DNA of 64,000 nt from Nemertoderma westbladi (Eukaryota > Xenacoelomorpha > Nemertodermatida > Nemertodermatidae). The notes beneath the pieces were generated by a model that made no database searches, had not been told where the DNA came from, and worked only from the letters and a program-made list of their open reading frames with translations. The position numbers were made by a program, and so were the translations under genes. The stretch is from positions 1-64,000 of the forward strand of contig JAUCBJ010006750.1 of assembly GCA_032718475.1 (NCBI GenBank), read 5' to 3'. This document shows, one piece after another, positions 52,443 to 64,000 of the stretch (position 1 is its first letter; the number at the start of each line of letters is the position of its first letter).

Positions 52443-55169
52443 TGTTATTGTTCAGGAGTTTCAGGTAAACTTATTTACAGTTTCTTTAGTATACAACGCA
52501 GCAGCTGATATTGGTCAGGAGCTTCAGGTAAACTTATTTACACGGTTACTTTAGTATACAACGCAGCAGCTGTTATTGGTCAGGAGTTTCAGGTAAACTT
52601 ATTTACAGTTTCTTTAGTATACAACGCCGCAGCTGCTATTGGTCAGGAGTTTCAGGTAAACTTATTTACACAGTTTCTTTAGTATACAACGCAGCAGCTG
52701 TTATTGGTCAGGAGTTTCAGGTAAACTTATTTACATGGTTTCTTTAGTATACAATGCAGCAGCTGTTATTGGTCAGGAGTTTCAGGTAAACTTATTTACA
52801 GTTTCTTTAGTATACAACGCAGCAGCTGTTATTGGTCAGGAGTTTCAGGTCGACTTATTTACAGTTTCTTTAGTATGCAACGCAGCAGCTGTTATTAGTC
52901 AGGAGTTTCAGGTAAACTTATTTACAGTTTCTTTAGTATACAACGCAGCAGCTGATATTGGTCAGGAGTTTCAGGTAAACTTATTTACACGGTTACTTTA
53001 GTATTCAAAGCAGCAGCTGTTATTGGTCAGGAGTTTCAGGTAAACTTATTTACAGTTTCTTTAGTATACAACGCCGCAGCTGCTATTGGTCAGGAGTTTC
53101 AGGTAAACTTATTTACAGTTTCTTTAGTATACAACGCAGCAGCTGATATTGGTCAGGAGTTTCAGGTAAACTTATTTACACGGTTACTTTAGTATACAAC
53201 GCAGCAGCTGTTATTGGTCAGGAGTTTCAGGTAAACTTATTTACAGTTTCTTTAGTATACAACGCCGCAGCTGCTATTGGTCAGGAGTTTCAGGTAAACT
53301 TATTTACACAGTTTCTTTAGTATACAACGCAGCAGCTGTTATTGGTCAGGAGTTTCAGGTAAACTTATTTACATGGTTTCTTTAGTGTACAATGCAGCAG
53401 CTGTTATTGGTCAGGAGTTTCAGGTAAACTTATTTACAGTTTCTTTAGTATACAACGCTGCAGCTGTTATTGGTCAGGAGTTTCAGGTCGACTTATTTAC
53501 AGTTTCTTTAGTATACAACGCAGCAGCTGTTATTGGTCAGGAGTTTCAGGTAGACTTATTTACAGTTTCTTTAGTATACAACGCAGCAGCTGTTATTGGT
53601 CAGGAGTTTCAGGTAGACTTATTTACAGTTTCTTTAGTATACAACACAGCAGCTGTTTTGGTCAGGAGTTTCAGGTAAACTTATTTACAGATTCTTTAGT
53701 ATCAACGCCGCAGCTGTTATTGGTCAGGAGTTTCAGGTAAACTTATTTACAGTTTCTTTAGTATACAACGCAGCAGCTGTTATTGGTCAGGAGTTTCAGG
53801 TAGACTTATTTACAGTTTCTTTAGTATACAACGCAGCAGCTGTTATTGGTCAGGAGTTTCAGGTAGATTTATTTACAGTTTCTTTAGTATACAACGCAGC
53901 AGCTGTTATTGGTCAGGAGTTTCAGGTAGACTTATTTACAGTTTCTTTAGTATACAACACAGCAGCTGTTTTGGTCAGGAGTTTCAGGTAAACTTATTTA
54001 CAGATTCTTTAGTATCAACGCCGCAGCTGTTATTGGTCAGGAGTTTCAGGTAAACTTATTTACACAGTTTCTTTAGTATACAACGCAGCAGCTGTTATTG
54101 GTCAGGAGTTTCAGGTAGACTTATTTACAGTTTCTTTAGTATACAACACAGCAGCTGTTTTGGTCAGGAGTTTCAGGTAAACTTATTTACAGATTCTTTA
54201 GTATCAACGCCGCAACTGTTATTGGTCAGGAGTTGCAGGTAGACTTATTTACAGTTTCTTTAGTATACAACGCAGCAGCTGTTATTGGTCAGGAGTTTCA
54301 GGTAGACTTATTTACAGTTTCTTTAGTATACAACACAGCAGCTGTTTTGGTCAGGAGTTTCAGGTAAACTTATTTACAGATTCTTTAGTATCAACGCCGC
54401 AGCTGTTATTGGTCAGGAGTTTCAGGTAAACTTATTTACACAGTTTTTTTAGTATACAACGCAGCAGCTGTTATTGGTCAGGAGTTTCAGGTAAAAATAC
54501 TTACAAAACTTTATTAGTATACAACGCGGCATCTGTTATTGGTCAGGAGTTTCAGGTAAACTTATTTACAGTTTCTTTAGTATACAACGCAGCAGCTGTT
54601 ATTGGTCAGGTGTTTCAGGTAAACTTATTTACAGTTTCTTTAGTATACAACGCAGCAGCTGTTATTGGTCAGGAGTTTCAGGTAAACTTATTTACAGTTT
54701 CTTTAGTATACAACGCCGCAGCAGTTAATGGTCAGGAAGTTTCAGGTAAACTTATTTACACAGTTTCTTTAGTATACAACGCAGCATCTGTTATTGGTCA
54801 GGAGTTTCAGGTAAACTTATTTACAGTTTCTTTAGTATACAACGCCGCAGCAGTTAATGGTCAGAAGTTTCAGGTAAACTTATTTACACAGTTTCTTTAG
54901 TATACAACGCAGCAGCTGTTATTGGTCAGGAGAGTTTCAGGTAAACTTATTTACACAGTTTCTTTAGTATACAATGCAGCAGCTGTTATTGGTCAGCAGA
55001 GTTTCAGGTAAACTTATTTATAGTTTCTTTAGTATACAACGCAGCAGCTGTTATTGGTCAGGAGTTTCAGGTAAACTTATTTACACGGTTTCTTTAGTAT
55101 ACAACGCAGCAGCTGTTATTGGTCAGGAGAGTTTCAGGTAAACTTATTTACACAGTTTCTTTAGTATAC
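52443..55169 (+). repeat. Satellite array block 3, between the inverted LINE copies
   Basis: 2.7 kb of the 63/65-bp unit. From 52443 to about 54690 it is colinear, at a constant offset of 14,436 bp, with 38007-40250 of block 2, including rare variant units (TGTTATTGTTCAGG, GTCGACTTATTT, GTAAAAATACTTAC). The last 13 bp (55157-55169) are one copy of the target duplication of LINE copy B. Confidence 0.96.
55157..55169. repeat. 13-bp target-site duplication of LINE copy B, left
   Basis: TTCTTTAGTATAC from the satellite, repeated at 58965-58977. Confidence 0.8.
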
Positions 55170-58100
55170 TACTACTAGTACTACTAGGATCGGCATGCTG
55201 CATTGCAGCTGCATTCTTAAGAATGCTGTGCCGGCTTGTCAACAAAATTGCACCGCCACAACTCCCTATCACCCATGACATTTGCTAGATCATCCGCATC
55301 TTTAAGGCCAGTGTCCTTTAAGATGCGTCTCAAGAAAGTCATGGGCTGTCCACCATGCTTATTCACTCCATGAGGCTGCCAAAGTACAAGATTATGCACT
55401 GGCTGGTCCTCACGGCGAAAGCAATGTCCTGCAAAGCGGAGGCGATTTTGTTCTAGTGTCAAGCTTGGGGGAACCAATGAGACACCTCCAATGTTATATA
55501 GTGTCTGGTTGGAGATGTGTGCATTGTACTTGACACAATGTACCCGGCGTAGCATTCTTGTGAATGTGCCATCCAGAGATTTGGTGTCCTCAGCAGTTAG
55601 AGCCCAGCATGGACTCCCGTAGAGGAGTACTGGAACTACTGCTGCTCTAAATAATCGGACCTTAAGTTTCCGATTAATTCTAGGTGACTTCCAAATCCTG
55701 GAAAGCCTATTCAAGGCTGCCCATGCCTTTCCCTTACGTATTCGAAGGTCCTCACCTGACTTCCGGATCCATGATCCCAGGTAACAGAAGTCGTCCACAT
55801 GCTCAAGCATACCATCCTTTGAGCTTATGCTCATCCGATCAGAGACTTGCTGAGGATTTTCAAAGTTAACTGTCAGAATTTTGGTCTTTCTGGAGTTAAT
55901 AAAAAGACCAACACTAGAAGCAGCATGTTCTAATGAGCTGAGGAGCCGCTGGGCTCCCTCTAATGATTCTGAGAGTACTCCTAAGTCATCAGCAAAGTCT
56001 AGATCAGTTAGGTACTTGGCAGGATTTCCTCGACTTCTGGAGCCAGTAGGTGGAGTTATCATCACCCCATCATCATTATGATGATCTAAGGACATGCGTA
56101 GAACATAGTCAACCGCAATAATGAACAAGAATGGTGCAAGTGTGTCTCCTTGGAGGACGCCCCATAACACTTCAAATGGTTCTGTGTCACCGTCAACAGT
56201 AGACACAAATGTTGTCGAACCATCGTATACTGATCTGATTGCTGCAATAATTTCATCAGGAATCCCATATAATGAAAGTATGCTGAACATACGTGAGCGA
56301 GAGACTGAATCAAAGGCCTTGAAGAAGTCAACAAAGATAACAGCCAGATGCCTGTCTTTCTTTTTTGATAACTCTTCAATTATCCTTCTAAGTGCCAAAA
56401 TGGGCTCCATGGTCCCACGACCTTTACGGAACCCATTCTGATTTCCACGTAGCAGTCTCTCAATGGGATCCCTGATGCGATTTAATAGAATTCTATTGTA
56501 TAGTTTTGCAGCAATCGAGATCAATGAGATTCCCCGAAAAGAACCATAGAGTGTTAGGTTGCCCTTCTTGGGAACTGGCACCAACTTATTTGTTTTCATT
56601 TCTTGTGGGACTCTTGTTGTACGGTACATGTCTACTATGATGGGATAGATGAGCTTTAAACACTCAGGTATTTTAAAGACCTCAGGGGGAACACCATCTA
56701 CTCCACTGGCACGATTGGTCTTAATGCTCTTTGCAGCAGCCTTCACTTCTGCAAAGGAGATATCGCCAATGGGAATATCTGGGAGTACAGACTCAGACAC
56801 TTTTACTTCTATAAAGTTATCAGGCAATACCCTGTCATTATTGAGGAGCTTTTCAAAGTGGGCTTTCCAACCATTGAGGCGATCGGCTGGTGATTCAGCC
56901 TTAACCTTGGTGGTTGGTTGGCTTTTCCGCCCAGTAAGCAGATTGATCGATTTCCATGCCTGGGATGATTGCCTGCTGTCGTCAGCATCATTGATGGCAT
57001 CAACCTGTTGGTTTATTAGCTCCTGTAGATTAACAGAGTACTGCCTGTTCAGGGACCTAGATGCAGCTTTAACTGCATTCTTGGCCGCTGTAGTCTGTTT
57101 GAGTCAGGACTCTTTCTGCGCCTTATGAAGGTCATTTCGGCACTTCTGAATTTTGTTGTCAGTCCAGGTGCCCTTTTCCTGTTTCGAGGGTATACAGGAA
57201 CTGTTTCTGCAGCTGCTAACTTAACTGCTTCTGTAAAGGCAGTATAGCCCTCACAGTGATCTGCCGCCTCAGAGGCAAGAGCCTCATACCTGTTGCTCAG
57301 CTGTAGTGTGAAGCTGGATCTCACACTTGGCTGTTGCAACAGAGAGGACCAGTCATGCCGTGGCAAGGCAGATTTCGTTGTTCTGCTAGCACGCAGACTA
57401 AGTCTTACCTTGGCCACAATAAGGCGGTGATCACTGGAGAAGGGTCGAAGTGTAAATGCATTACAGTCTTGTATAGAGCTCCTGTATTTCCTACGAAACA
57501 GAATATGGTCTATCTGGGACTTGTGACCACTGGGTCCACTATGAGTCCATAGCTTTCCAGTTCGCTTCTTGAACTGGGTTCCAGCCGAAAACAATCCATT
57601 TCCAGAGATAAAATCCTGAAGATGGACAGAATTTCGGTTAACACTATTGCTATAGACCCAGGGCGATGTAGGTGATTGATGCAGACTTGCATTAAAGTCT
57701 CCCAGGAATGTTAAGAATGCATGCTGATCCACTCCATCCGTTGCTGCTTGTAGATTGTGGTAGAAATTTTCCACCTCCTCTACAGGGGCAACACTAGTTG
57801 GAGAGTAGCACACAATCAGAACCACCTTAGGAAACTTCTTAGCCAGTCTTCCAGAACATGAGAAGTGGCAACGGATGATGCGGTTAGAGATTTGGTCTAT
57901 TTTGTCCAATGCTGCATGTGCAGTTGGATTCATCAATAGACCAATTCCACCATTGCCACTATCATCTGCTGACGCGAGGGCGAGTCGCCAACCGCCCCCC
58001 ATGTCCTTAATCAGAACCTCATCAGTCTGTCCAGTCTGCATTCGGTGCTCTTGAACACCCACTGCGCTAAGAGAAAGCTTATCTGCCAAGGCAGTCAGCT

Positions 58101-58964
58101 CACCTTGTCGCATTGGGGACCCGAGTGTTAGGGTGTTTACTGAGGCTAGTCTAGTGACTTGCCTCAGATTCACCAATGGCTTTGTTGGTCGGGGTTGAAC
58201 ATAAGAGTAGCCTCCAACTCCAGAATCCCTCTCCCCATCACAATCTGGCCTCCCTGGTGACCCAGGGTTTGGGCCAGAAAGGTCATCAGGAAAGGGACTC
58301 AAAGAATTGTTGGCTGCTCTCTCTCCAGTAGGGGGTGAGACAGGCAGCCGGTCAGGAGTTAACTGACGCCTGTGAGGCCGATTGTGTCCGGTAATTCCAC
58401 TGGCCTCTAGTGGCCGGACCTCCGCATTGCTAATGTAATCCATAGTGGGGGTTGGGGGGTGCTTTTTTGCCGAGTCAGCTCTCGGGGCAAATACCACACC
58501 CTGGTTTGCCATTCCACAGGGTGGGTGTCGCAATGGAGTCAGATATGAGGCCCATCACCCATATCTACTCTGGCGTACATGACCCACCATTGGCTGTTGC
58601 AGCTCATCTGCTGGGTCATGCCCTGTACCCTTGCTGCCAGGTGCAGGTCGCAGTGAAGTCCCCTCAGAGTGGACATGAGAACACTCTACTCCTAACCAGC
58701 CATTGGTAGATCACCATCTGCCTGGTCAGGCCATATACCCCTGCAGCCAAGTATATGGGTCCTTAATCCAGGACCAAGGGCGTCCTTATCCCAGAACGAA
58801 GGGGGTCCTAGTTACAGGACCAGATTTGCCCTAGTAAGAGGGTCTATGCAGCTACAGGTGGCACCTCCTTTATGCTGCATGGAGGTGGCAAGTTTTCTTG
58901 ATCAATGACCTAGAATACCTGACCTGACCAATAGTATAGCTATATATGTATAGCTATGTATAGC
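55170..58964 (-). mobile_element. RTE-type LINE, inverted near-identical copy B
   Basis: The reverse complement of copy A over its full length, with few differences. In the translated regions I see only four amino-acid changes between the copies outside the broken segment. The 3' end shows a longer TAG-type tail (TACTACTAGTACTACTAGGATC on the plus strand, 55170-55191). The 5' end has a 35-bp AT-rich filler (58930-58964, repeats of TATAGCTAT/TATGTATAGC) not shared with copy A. A 13-bp target duplication flanks it. Confidence 0.93.
55217..58533 (-). pseudogene. RTE LINE ORF, copy B, frameshifted
   Basis: Same protein as 49089-52406 but in two pieces: 57049-58533 (endonuclease part) and 55217-56827 (RT part). 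The break is a one-base deletion near 57165-57175 (GGGCACCTGG where copy A has GGGCCCCCTGG) plus a TGA about 60 bp downstream, near 57110, where copy A has CGA. The GTG or ATG upstream of 56827 is not a true start; the second piece simply resumes the original frame. RT motifs, including FADD, are retained. The copy is presumably inactive as an autonomous element. Confidence 0.93.
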
Positions 58965-61900
58965 TTCTTTAGTATACAACGCAGCAGCTGTTATTGGTCA
59001 GGAGTTTCAGGTAAACTTATTTACAGTTTCTTTAGTATACAACGCCGCAGCTGTTATTGGTCAGGGGATTTTCAGGTAAACTTATTTACACAGTTTCTTT
59101 AGTATACAACGCAGCAGCTGTTATTGGTCAGGAGTTTCAGGTAAACTTATTTACACAGTTTCTTTCGTATACAACGCAGCAGCGGATATTGGTCAGGAGT
59201 TTCAGGTAAACTTATTTACAGTTTCTTTAGTATACAACGCAGCAGCTGTTATTGGTCAGGAGTGTTTCAGGTAAACTTATTTACACAGTTTCTTTAGTAT
59301 ACAACGCAGCATCTGTTATTGGTCAGGAGTTTCAGGTAAACTTATTTACAGTTTCTTTAGTATACAACGCCGCAGCTGTTATTGGTCAGGAGTTTCAGGT
59401 AAACTTATTTACACAGTTTCTTTAGTATACAACGCAGCAGCTGTTATTGGTCAGGAGTTTCAGGTAAACTTATTTACAGTTTCTTTATTATACAGCGCAG
59501 GAGCTGTTATTGGTCAGGAGTTTCAGGTAAACTTATTTACACAGTTTCTTTAGTATACAACGCAGCAGCTGTTATTGGTCAGGAGTTTCAGGTAAACTTA
59601 CTTACAAAATTTATTTAGTATCAACGCAGCAGCTGTTATTGGTCAGGAGTTTCAGGTAAACTTATTTACAGTTTCTTTAGTATACAACGCAGCAGCTGTT
59701 ATTGGTCAGGAGTTTCAGGTACACTTGTTTACAGTTTCTTTAGTATATATACAACGCAGCAGCTGTTATTAGTCAGGAGTTTCAGGTAAACTTATTTGCA
59801 GTTTCTTTAGTATACAACGCAGCAGCTGTTATTGGTCAGGAGTTTCAGGTAAACTTGTTTACAGTTTCTTTAGTATATATACAACGCAGCAGCTGTTATT
59901 AGTCAGGAGTTTCAGGTAAACTTATTTACACAGTTTCTTTAGTATACAACGCAGCATCTGTTATTGGTCAGGAGTTTCAGGTAAACTTATTTACAGTTTC
60001 TTCAGTATACAACGCCGCAGCTGTTATTGGTTAGGAGTTTCAGGTAAACTTATTTACACAGTTTCTTTAGTATACAACGCAGCAGCTGTTATTGGTCAGG
60101 AGTTTCAGGTAAACTTATTTACAGTTTCTTTATTATACAGCGCAGCAGCTGTTATTGGTCAGGAGTTTCAGGTAAACTTATTTACACAGTTTCTTTAGTA
60201 TACAACGCAGCAGCTGTTATTGGTCAGGAGTTTCAGGTAAACTTACTTACAAAATTTCTTTAGTATCAACGCAGCAGCTGTTATTGGTCAGGAGTTTCAG
60301 GTAAACTTATTTACAGTTTCTTTAGTATACAGCGCAGGAGCTGTTATTGGTCAGGAGTTTCAGGTAAACTTACTTACAAAATTTATTTAGTATCAACGCA
60401 GCAGCTGTTATTGGTCAGGAGTTTCAGGTAAACTTATTTACAGTTTCTTTAGTATACAACGCAGCAGCTGTTATTGGTCAGGAGTTTCAGGTACACTTGT
60501 TTACAGTTTCTTTAGTATATATACAACGCAGCAGCTGTTATTAGTCAGGAGTTTCAGGTAAACTTATTTGCAGTTTCTTTAGTATACAACGCAGCAGCTG
60601 TTATTGGTCAGGAGTTTCAGGTAAACTTGTTTACAGTTTCTTTAGTATATATACAACGCAGCAGCTGTTATTAGTCAGGAGTTTCAGGTAAACTTATTTA
60701 CACAGTTTCTTTAGTATACAACGCAGCATCTGTTATTGGTCAGGAGTTTCAGGTAAACTTATTTACAGTTTCTTCAGTATACAACGCCGCAGCTGTTATT
60801 GGTTAGGAGTTTCAGGTAAACTTATTTACACAGTTTCTTTAGTATACAACGCAGCAGCTGTTATTGGTCAGGAGTTTCAGGTAAACTTATTTACAGTTTC
60901 TTTATTATACAGCGCAGCAGCTGTTATTGGTCAGGAGTTTCAGGTAAACTTATTTACACAGTTTCTTTAGTATACAACGCAGCAGCTGTTATTGGTCAGG
61001 AGTTTCAGGTAAACTTACTTACAAAATTTCTTTAGTATCAACGCAGCAGCTGTTATTGGTCAGGAGTTTCAGGTAAACTTATTTACAGTTTCTTTAGTAT
61101 ACAACGCAGCAGCTGTTATTGGTCAGGAGTTTCAGGTAAACTTATTTACACGGTTTCTTTAGTATACAACGCAGCAGCTGTTTTTGGTCAGGAGTTTCAG
61201 GTAAAATTATTTACAGTTTCTTTAGTATACAACACAGCAGCTGTTTTGGTCAGGAGTTTCAGGTAAACTTATTTACAGATTCTTTAGTATCAACGCCGCA
61301 GCTGTTATTGGTCAGGAGTTTCAGGTAAACTTATTTACACAGTTTCTTTAGTATACAACGCAGCAGCTGTTATTGGTCAGGAGTTTCAGGTAAACTTATT
61401 TACAGTTTCTTTAGTATACAACGCAGCAGCGGTTATTGGTCAGGAGTTTCAGGTAAACTTATTTACACAGTTTCTTTAGTATACAACGCAGCAGCTGTTA
61501 TTGATCAGGAGTTTCAGGTAAACTTATTTACAGTTTCTTTAGTATACAACGCCTCAGCTGTTATTGGTCAGGAGTTTCAGGTAAACTTATTTACATAGTT
61601 TCTTTAGTATACAACGCCGCAGTTGTTATTGGTCAGGGGTTTCAGATAAACTTATTTACAGTTTCTTTAGTATACAACGCAGCAGATGTTATTGGTCAGG
61701 AGTTTCAGGTGAACTTATTTACACAGTTTCTTTAGTATCAACGCCGCAGCTGTTATTGGTCAGGAGTTTCAGGTAAACTTGTTTACAGTTTCTTTAGTAT
61801 ACAACGCAGCAGCTGTTATTGGTCAGGAGTTTCAGGTAAACTTGTTTACAGTTTCTTTAGTATACAATGCAGCAGCTGTTATTGGTCAGGAGTTTCAGGT

Positions 61901-64000
61901 AAACTTATTTACACGGTTTCTTTAGTATACAACGCAGCAGCTGTTATTGGTCAAGAGTTTCAGGTAAACTTAGTTACAGAGTTTCTTTAGTATACAATGC
62001 AGCAGCTGTTATTGGTCAGGAGTTTCAGGTAAACTTATTTACACAGTTTCTTTAGTATACAACGCCGCAGTTGTTATTGGTCAGGAGTTTCAGGTAAACT
62101 TATTTACAGTTTCTTTAGTATACTACACAGCAGCTGTTATTGGTCAGGAGTTTCAGGTGAACTTATTTACACAGTTTCTTTAGTATCAACGCCGCAGCTG
62201 TTATTGGTCAGGAGTTTCAGCTAAACTTGTTTACAGTTTCTTTAGTATACAACGCAGTAGCTGTTATTGGTCAGGAGTTTCAGGTAAACTTGTTTACAGT
62301 TTCTTTAGTATACAACGCAGCAGCTGTTATTGTTCAGGAGTTTCAGGTAAACTTATTTACAGTTTCTTTAGTATACAACGCAGCAGCTGATATTGGTCAG
62401 GAGTTTCAGGTAAACTTATTTACACGGTTACTTTAGTATTCAACCCAGCAGCTGTTATTGGTCAGGAGTTTCAGGTAAACTTATTTACAGTTTCTTTAGT
62501 ATACAACGCCGCAGCTGCTATTGGTCAGGAGTTTCAGGTAAACTTATTTACATTTTCTTTAGTATACAACGCAGCAGCTGATATTGGTCAGGAGTTTCAG
62601 GTAAACTTATTTACACGGTTACTTTAGTATACAACGCAGCAGCTGTTATTGGTCAGGAGTTTCATGTAAACTTATTTACAGTTTCTTTAGTATACAACGC
62701 CGCAGCTGCTATTGGTCAGGAGTTTCAGGTAAACTTATTTACACAGTTTCTTTAGTATACAACGCAGCAGCTGTTATTGGTCAGGAGTTTCAGGTAAACT
62801 TATTTACATGGTTTCTTTAGTATACAATGCAGCAGCTGTTATTGGTCAGGAGTTTCAGGTAAACTTATTTACAGTTTCTTTAGTATACAACGCTGCAGCT
62901 GTTATTGGTCAGGAGTTTCAGGTCGACTTATTTACAGTTTCTTTAGTATACAACGCAGCAGCTGTTATTGGTCACGAGTTTCAGGTAGACTTATTTACAG
63001 TTTCTTTAGTATACAACGCAGCAGCTGTTATTGGTCAGGAGTTTCAGGTAGACTTATTTACAGTTTCTTTAGTATACAACACAGCAGCTGTTTTGGTCAG
63101 GAGTTTCAGGTAAACTTATTTACAGATTCTTTAGTATCAACGCCGCAGCTGTTATTGGTCAGGAGTTTCAGGTAGACTTATTTACAGTTTCTTTAGTATA
63201 CAACGCAGCAGCTGTTACTGGTCAGGAGTTTCAGGTAGACTTATTTACAGTTTCTTTAGTATACAACACAGCAGCTGTTTTGGTCAGGAGTTTCAGGTAA
63301 ACTTATTTACAGATTCTTTAGTATCAACGCCGCAGCTGTTATTGGTCAGGAGTTTCAGGTAAACTTATTTACACAGTTTCTTTAGTATACAACGCAGCAG
63401 CTGTTATTGGTCAGGAGTTTCAGGTAAAAATACTTACAAAATTCTATTAGTATACAACGCAGCATCTGTTATTGGTCAGGAGTTTCAGGTAAACTTATTT
63501 ACAATTTCTTTAGTATACAACGCAGCAGCTGTTATTGGTCAGGTGTTTCAGGTAAACTTATTTACAGTTTCTTTAGTATACAACGCCGCAGCAGTTAATG
63601 GTCAGAAGTTTCAGGTAAACTTATTTACACAGTTTCTTTAGTATACAACGCAGCAGCTGTTATTGGTCAGGAGTTTCAGGTAAACTTAATTACAGTTTCT
63701 TCAGTATACAACGCAGCAGCGGTTATTGGTCAGGAGTTTCAGGTAAACTTATTTACACAGTTTCTTTAGTATACAACGCAGCAGCTGTTATTGGTCAGGA
63801 GTTTCACGTAAACTTATTTACAGTTTCTTTTGTATACAATGCAGCAGCTGTTATTGGTCAGGAGTTTCAGGTAAACTTATTTACAGTTTCTTTAGTATAC
63901 AACGCAGCAGCTGTTATTGATCAGGAGTTTCAGGTAAACTTATTTACAGTTTCTTTAGTATACAACGCAGCAGCTGTTATTGATCAGGAGTTTCAGGTAA
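58965..64000 (+). repeat. Satellite array block 4, continues past the window
   Basis: The 63/65-bp unit resumes after LINE B and runs to the right edge. 62191-63460 parallels 37874-39300 and 52443-53900 with one internal deletion of about 447 bp relative to block 2. The tract 59300-60300 is partly repeated at 60330-61100, and both resemble 35430-36450 and 45160-45900 (order of the TATATATACAACG, CTTACTTACAAAATTT and TTATTATACAGCG variants). No gene is visible. Confidence 0.97.

Larger units (their letters stand above)
48693..58929. repeat. Large inverted repeat: ~3.7-kb arms, ~2.7-kb spacer
   Basis: LINE copies A (48693-52442, plus) and B (55170-58929, minus) are almost identical and face each other tail to tail around satellite block 3. 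A transcript crossing both in one direction could fold into a very long double-stranded RNA. Confidence 0.9.

Noticed and set aside
55881-57128. Plus-strand ORFs within LINE copy B (and minus-strand ones in copy A)
   Set aside because: They are antisense shadows of the endonuclease/RT ORF, present identically in both copies because the copies are nearly identical.

Overview
This window is eukaryotic, almost certainly from an invertebrate animal. It holds a tRNA-headed SINE, several clades of non-LTR retrotransposon, a BEL/Pao LTR retrotransposon and a large intronic-looking satellite. The CR1-type LINE carries a 2A-like peptide and a PHD finger, a combination I know from marine invertebrates such as sea urchins and amphioxus. 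I cannot name the species. No bacterial-style operons, CRISPR arrays or rRNA genes are visible.

Layout. 1-6608 is AT-rich intergenic DNA littered with old repeat fragments: a SINE, the 3' tail of a CR1 LINE, a fossil of the same RTE LINE found intact further on, dispersed repeats, hairpins and two GC-rich palindromic islands. At 6609-6725 there is what looks like a first coding exon of 39 codons with a strong Kozak context and a consensus 5' splice site. It resembles the start of the RH1 domain of RILP-like proteins. From 6671 to the right edge the background is one satellite of 63-65 bp units, about 470 copies over about 30 kb, all in + orientation. The unit is the 3' part of that exon plus the first dozen bases of the following intron, so the satellite appears to have been born at this exon-intron junction.

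The satellite is split by three insertions. (1) 12742-32050, minus strand: a BEL/Pao retrotransposon with TG...CA LTRs, flanked by a 5-bp target duplication (GCAGC) taken from the satellite. It has gag, a DUF1758-like protease, RT, RNase H and integrase, all interrupted by stops or frameshifts, and an unusually long 3' region with two further ORFs. Its RT is split by a CR1-type LINE (21229-26890), which is itself split by a 5'-truncated second non-LTR element (23410-25067); both insertions have target duplications. This makes a four-level nest. (2) 48677-52442, plus strand: an apparently intact RTE-type LINE of 1105 codons. (3) 55170-58964, minus strand: a near-identical but frameshifted copy of the same LINE. 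Copies 2 and 3 form an inverted pair with arms of about 3.7 kb around 2.7 kb of satellite.

How it fits together. If the exon call is right, everything to its right lies in a first intron longer than 57 kb, filled by a satellite derived from the gene's own splice donor and then colonised by nested retrotransposons. Large blocks of the satellite have been re-duplicated (for example 38007-40250 and 52443-54690, at a constant offset of 14,436 bp).
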